Under the pieces are notes generated by a model that was given only the letters and a program-made list of their open reading frames with translations, was not told the DNA's origin and did not search any database. Positions 60,356 through 64,000 of a stretch of DNA of 64,000 nt are shown in pieces. Position 1 is the stretch's first letter. Every line of letters starts with the position of its first letter. Source of the DNA: Triticum aestivum (taxonomy: Eukaryota > Streptophyta > Magnoliopsida > Poales > Poaceae). A program made the translations under genes and the position numbers. The DNA lies in contig NC_057808.1 in the NCBI RefSeq assembly GCF_018294505.1, forward strand, positions 351,609,494 to 351,673,493, given 5' to 3'.

Positions 60356-60978
60356 GCATCATGGCTTAGGCCGGCGCTTATTTGGTGGAGAGGTCGGTGA
60401 TTTGGTTGGAAGGTGTCGCGCTCGCGCCAGCGGTCGGGGCATGTGGGATGTGGAAGGAGGAGGAGGATGGGGGTCGGGTGTGGATTACCTGCCTGGATAG
60501 AGGAGGCCGAGTAGCGTGAAGGAGGGTCGCCGACGAGGAGGCGGCGCTGCAAGCAAGGAGTGAAGGTTTCAACTTGGAAAGGAAGGCAGAAAGAGGGGAA
60601 ATGTGGCTTTTGGTAAGGGGGAGGGGCGGGGAGGTAGATATTTCCGCGGAAGCCGAAAATTTGGAATCGCTTCAGCGAAAAAACTGGCGCGCAAAGTGTC
60701 ATCAGACACGGTCCCTTATTCAGAACTGTGTACGATATGTGGACATCACAAATGATTCAGATAGCTTAACCCGTGTGTGATAAGTTTGAACGTGAAAAGT
60801 TTTGGTTCGAATTTCCATAGTTACAGTGGTCATCCACGTCATTGCAAAATTTGGGTACACAAAGGAGACTAACTTCTTAATCGAGCAAGTTCAACAATTA
60901 AACAGAGCTAGCTGACCTAAACATTACTCTACCAAATTAAAGACCGGCCCTCTTAATTAAACAAAACAAAGAGTACTA

Positions 60979-61593
60979 CTACGGCTGGTGCTCGTCGATC
61001 TCCGCCGCCGCCTCCATGTCCAGCTCGCGCCCGACGGTCTCCTGGGGAAGGGGCTCCATGGCATCCATCGCACCATACTCAGCAAGCATCTCGCCATCCG
61101 CATCCGCCATCTCTTTAGAAAAGGCTGCCAAGAGCTGGGCGTGGGCGGACGCGATCTGGGCTTGGACGAGCTCCGTCGTCGCAAGGTATGCGGCGGAGGA
61201 ACGGACGGCTGCTTGAACACTCTCGGCGATTGCCAGTTCTTTGGTCGTGGGTTGCCGACCGTTGTCGGAGAAGCTTCATTCAATTTGTGCGGTGACTGCC
61301 AGGAGCTGGGCGTGGGCGGCCTCGACATGGTCATGGGCGGCCTCTGCCAGGGCTAAGGCCGCCGCTGCGGAACGGACAGCTGTTGTGCCGCTCTCGCCAG
61401 TTGCTATCCCCGAGGCAGATGTTGCTGCCGCCACTTGAGAAGCAACAGCGGCCGTTTGGGCTGCCTTTGCCGCCCAGTCGCAGATTGCGGCCGCGCTCAT
61501 GCACCTTGTTAGCACGCGCATGGCGGCTGTGGCCGCGCTCTCGCTGGAGTGGGCCACCGAAGTTGCCCTCACGACGCGGGTCCATGTGCCCAT
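60979..61593 (-). pseudogene. Ala-rich ORF with internal duplication in CACTA 3, one in-frame TGA
   Basis: 205 codons in one frame from ATG at 61593 to TAG at 60979-60981, with a single TGA at 61276-61278, which CGA would explain. Ala is the dominant residue. An internal duplication is visible: AVRSAAAALALAEAAHDHVE followed by AAHAQLLA is echoed by AVRSSAAYLATTELVQAQIA followed by SAHAQLLA. It ends acidic (EAAAEIDEHQP). It is predicted helical; no recognised family. Overlapping plus-strand ORFs are shadows. The coding strand is chosen because it gives one long frame with a single lesion and agrees with the B3 gene strand. Confidence 0.5.
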
Positions 61594-61909
61594 CTTTCAC
61601 CGGCGACGATTGAACAGTGAAATGATATTTGGGGAGCGAGCTAGTGTGCTTGAGATGCCGGCTGTGGACTGTAGCCGACGTACCTTCTTGCGTAAGCCAT
61701 AGGCGTACTATACACCGATGGTGCTCCAGGATATTTTGTGCTGCATCTCACACGGTTACTGATAATAAACTTTGTGCGACCTACTTGATTTTTCATCTTG
61801 ATTTGAATTACATAATGGGGTCACGGCGGCAATGGACGATGTTTCAATTGCTAGACCTTTTATCTGGAGTGAACATGCAACTATATGTGTGTCGTAAAAG
61901 AACTGGAAT

Positions 61910-64000
61910 TATTCAGGGTTTGTTTGAACATTTTATACATTAAATTGGTTTTCTAGCCATTTCAGGTGAACAATTAAAATTTGAACTACATGCACATGCT
62001 CCAGTGCATATAAATTGGTTGAAAAATGAAATATGTGTCCTTGGGTGCATGCTTAGGCCCCATGCAAGAAATGGGAATGAATTTCAAACACTAGGGCACC
62101 GTTGATTGCCGGCAAAACATTCAGATGCCTGGTTTTTAAATTCTAGTAAATCAAAAACTCGTCTGAAATTCATGAAACTTGGAATGCTATCATGGAGCGC
62201 CATCGAGATGCCGTGGTAAAAATTTTGTCCCATTTGGGGCAGGTTTGGGTATATGCTTCTCACAAACCGGAGCTTCTCACAACAAGCATGATGGTTTTCG
62301 GTGGGGAATGTCCCACCTTTGGGGACGAAATGATATCCATTGCCTCTTATTGCTTTCAAATTTATTTCTCATGTCAACATAGAACAACAGGAGTGTTGTG
62401 TGAATTTTTGTGATTTTTCAGGGTTCGTTTGGACATCTTTATGCATTAACTGAGTTTTCAATGCATTTATGTGCATAATTCAAATTTGAACTACATGCAC
62501 ATGCTCCAATGCATATAAATTGGTTGAAAAATCAAATCTGTGTCCTTTGGTGCATGCTTAGGTCCCATGCAAGAAATGGGAATGAATTTCAAACACCAGG
62601 GCACCGTTGATTGCCGGCAAAACATTGAGATGCCTGGCTTTTAAATTCTAGTAAATCCAAAACTCGTCTGAAATTCATGAAACTTGGCATGCTATCATGG
62701 AGCGGCATCAACATGCCGTGGTAAAAATTTTGTCCCATTTGGGGCAGGTTTGGGTATATGCTTCTCACAAACCGGAGCTTCTCACAACAAGCATGATGGT
62801 TTTCAGTAGGGAACGTCCCACCTTTGGGGACGAAACGATATCCATTGCCTCTTATTGCTTTCAAATTTTTCTCGTGTCAACATAGAACAACAGGAGTGTT
62901 GTGTGAATTTTTGTGATTTTTCGGGGTTCGTTTGGACATCTTTATGCATTAAATGAGTTTTCAATGCATTTATGTGCATAATTCAAATTTGAACTACATG
63001 CACATGCTCCAGTGCATATAAATTGGTCGAAAAATCAAATCTATGTCCTTGGGTGCATGCTTAGGTCCCATGCAAAAATGGGAACGAATTTCAAACACTA
63101 GGGCACCATTGATTGCCGGCAAAACATTGAGATGCCTGGTTTTTAAATTTTAGTAAATCCAAAACTCGTCTGAAATTCATGAAACTTGGCATGCTATCAT
63201 GGAGCAGCATCAAAATGCCGTGGTAAAAATTTTGTCCCATATGGGGAAGGTTGGGATATTATCTTCTCACAAACCGGAGCTTCTCATAACAAGCATGATG
63301 GTTTTCGGTAGGGAACGTCCCACCTTTGGGGACGAAATGATATCCATTGCCTCTTATTGCTTTCAAATTTTTTTCTCATGTCAACATAGAACAACAAGAG
63401 TGTTGTGTGAATTTTTGTGATTTTTCGGGGTTCGTTAGGACATTTTTTGCATTAACTGAGCTTTCAATGCATTTATGTGCATAATTCAAATTTGAACTAC
63501 ATGCACATCCTCTAGTGCATATAAATTAGTCAAAAAATCAAATCTGTGTCCTTTGGTGCATGCTTAGGTCCCATGAAAGAAATGGGAATGAATTTCAAAC
63601 ACCAATGCGCCGTTGATTGCCGGCAAAACATTGAGATGCCTGATTTTTAAATTCTAGTAAATCCAAAACTCGTCTGAAATTCATGAAACTTGGCATGCTA
63701 TCATGGAGCGGCGTCAACATGCCGGGGTACAAATTTTGTCCCATTTGGGGCAGGTTTGGGTATATGCTTCTCACAAACTGGAGTTTCTCACAACAAGCAT
63801 GATGGTTTTCGGTAGGGAACGTCCCACCTTTGGGGACGAAACGATATCCATTGCCTCTTATTGCTTTCAATTTTTTTTCTCGTGTCAACATAGAACAACA
63901 GGAGTGTTGTGTGAATTTTTGTGATTTTTCCGGGTTTGTTTGGACATTTTTATGCATTAACTGAGTTTTCAATGCATTTATGTGCATAATTCAAATTTGA
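61910..64000 (-). repeat. Tandem array 2, about 503-bp unit, in CACTA 3
   Basis: GAAACTTGG markers at 62174, 62679, 63181 and 63684 (periods 505, 502, 503). Copies are highly similar and the array continues past the window. Read on the minus strand it aligns block by block with array 1: AAATTTGAATTA, the GAAGGCAATAAGAGG block, CTCCGGTTTGTGAG, and TTTTTACCAC. Each copy holds a minus-strand frame of up to 91 codons or more. Confidence 0.85.

Larger units (their letters stand above)
57930..64000. mobile_element. CACTA transposon 3, left part (runs off window end)
   Basis: Starts CACTGGTACGCATCGG at 57930 in the middle of an array 1 repeat (flank ATG). It contains a subterminal repeat zone, minus-strand genes and its own tandem array. 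No transposase is in the window. 58511-58729, 59432-60220 and 61594-61909 hold no supported gene; 60690-60790 and 61735-61780 again show ACACGGT and GTGTGTGAT motifs. Confidence 0.7.

Noticed and set aside
56454..64000. CRISPR-like or satellite-centromere interpretation of the arrays
   Set aside because: Units of about 500 bp with no short repeat-spacer pattern, in plant transposon context; not CRISPR. Only three to four copies each, so not a centromeric satellite block.

Overview
The window is a nested stack of plant transposable elements, with no intact host gene that I can support. It looks like Triticeae (wheat, Aegilops, barley or rye type) intergenic DNA. The evidence is BARE1/Angela/WIS-type Copia LTR pieces, Athila-type Gypsy elements with a tRNA-Asp-like primer site, very long Gypsy LTRs with an initiator tRNA-Met primer site, and three CACTA DNA transposons. 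The species is inferred from remembered family resemblance; no search was run.

Layout. 1-2883: 5' part of a minus-strand Gypsy element (gag, primer site, LTR). 2884-9533: right part of CACTA element 1, with a broken multi-exon transposase gene, a duplicated exon series, subterminal repeats and the right terminus; it sits in an Angela-type LTR whose remainder is 9534-10196. 10197-11594: a short low-copy-looking interval with a broken RNase H1 N-terminal-type domain gene. 11595-12459: a second Angela-type LTR piece, interrupted at 12460 by CACTA element 2.

CACTA element 2 (12460 to 57929 and beyond) is the scaffold for most of the window. Its own DNA is about 4.8 kb: an 84-bp repeat block, a 5S-rRNA-like segment followed by a hairpin and a T-run, two convergent ORFs, and an array of about 510-bp repeats. 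Four insertion complexes sit in the two ORFs: a minus-strand Athila-type element (13877-21504), a plus-strand LTR-internal-LTR-internal-LTR complex (21598-31254), a plus-strand Athila-type gag-protease element (31629-39538), and a plus-strand Tekay/Del-like Gypsy element (40110-55589) that itself carries a truncated minus-strand LTR (49242-53211). Removing each insertion with one target-site copy leaves both ORFs in one continuous frame (298 and 203 codons including stop), with only one and two in-frame stops.

CACTA element 3 starts at 57930 inside the repeat array of element 2. It carries a broken B3-type DNA-binding-domain gene, two Ala-rich ORFs on the same strand, and its own array of about 503-bp repeats running off the window end. 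The two arrays are diverged homologues in opposite orientation, and each repeat copy contains a short ORF sharing a recognisable motif. The least explained signals are these array ORFs, the convergent ORF pair, the B3 gene and the 5S-like hairpin unit.
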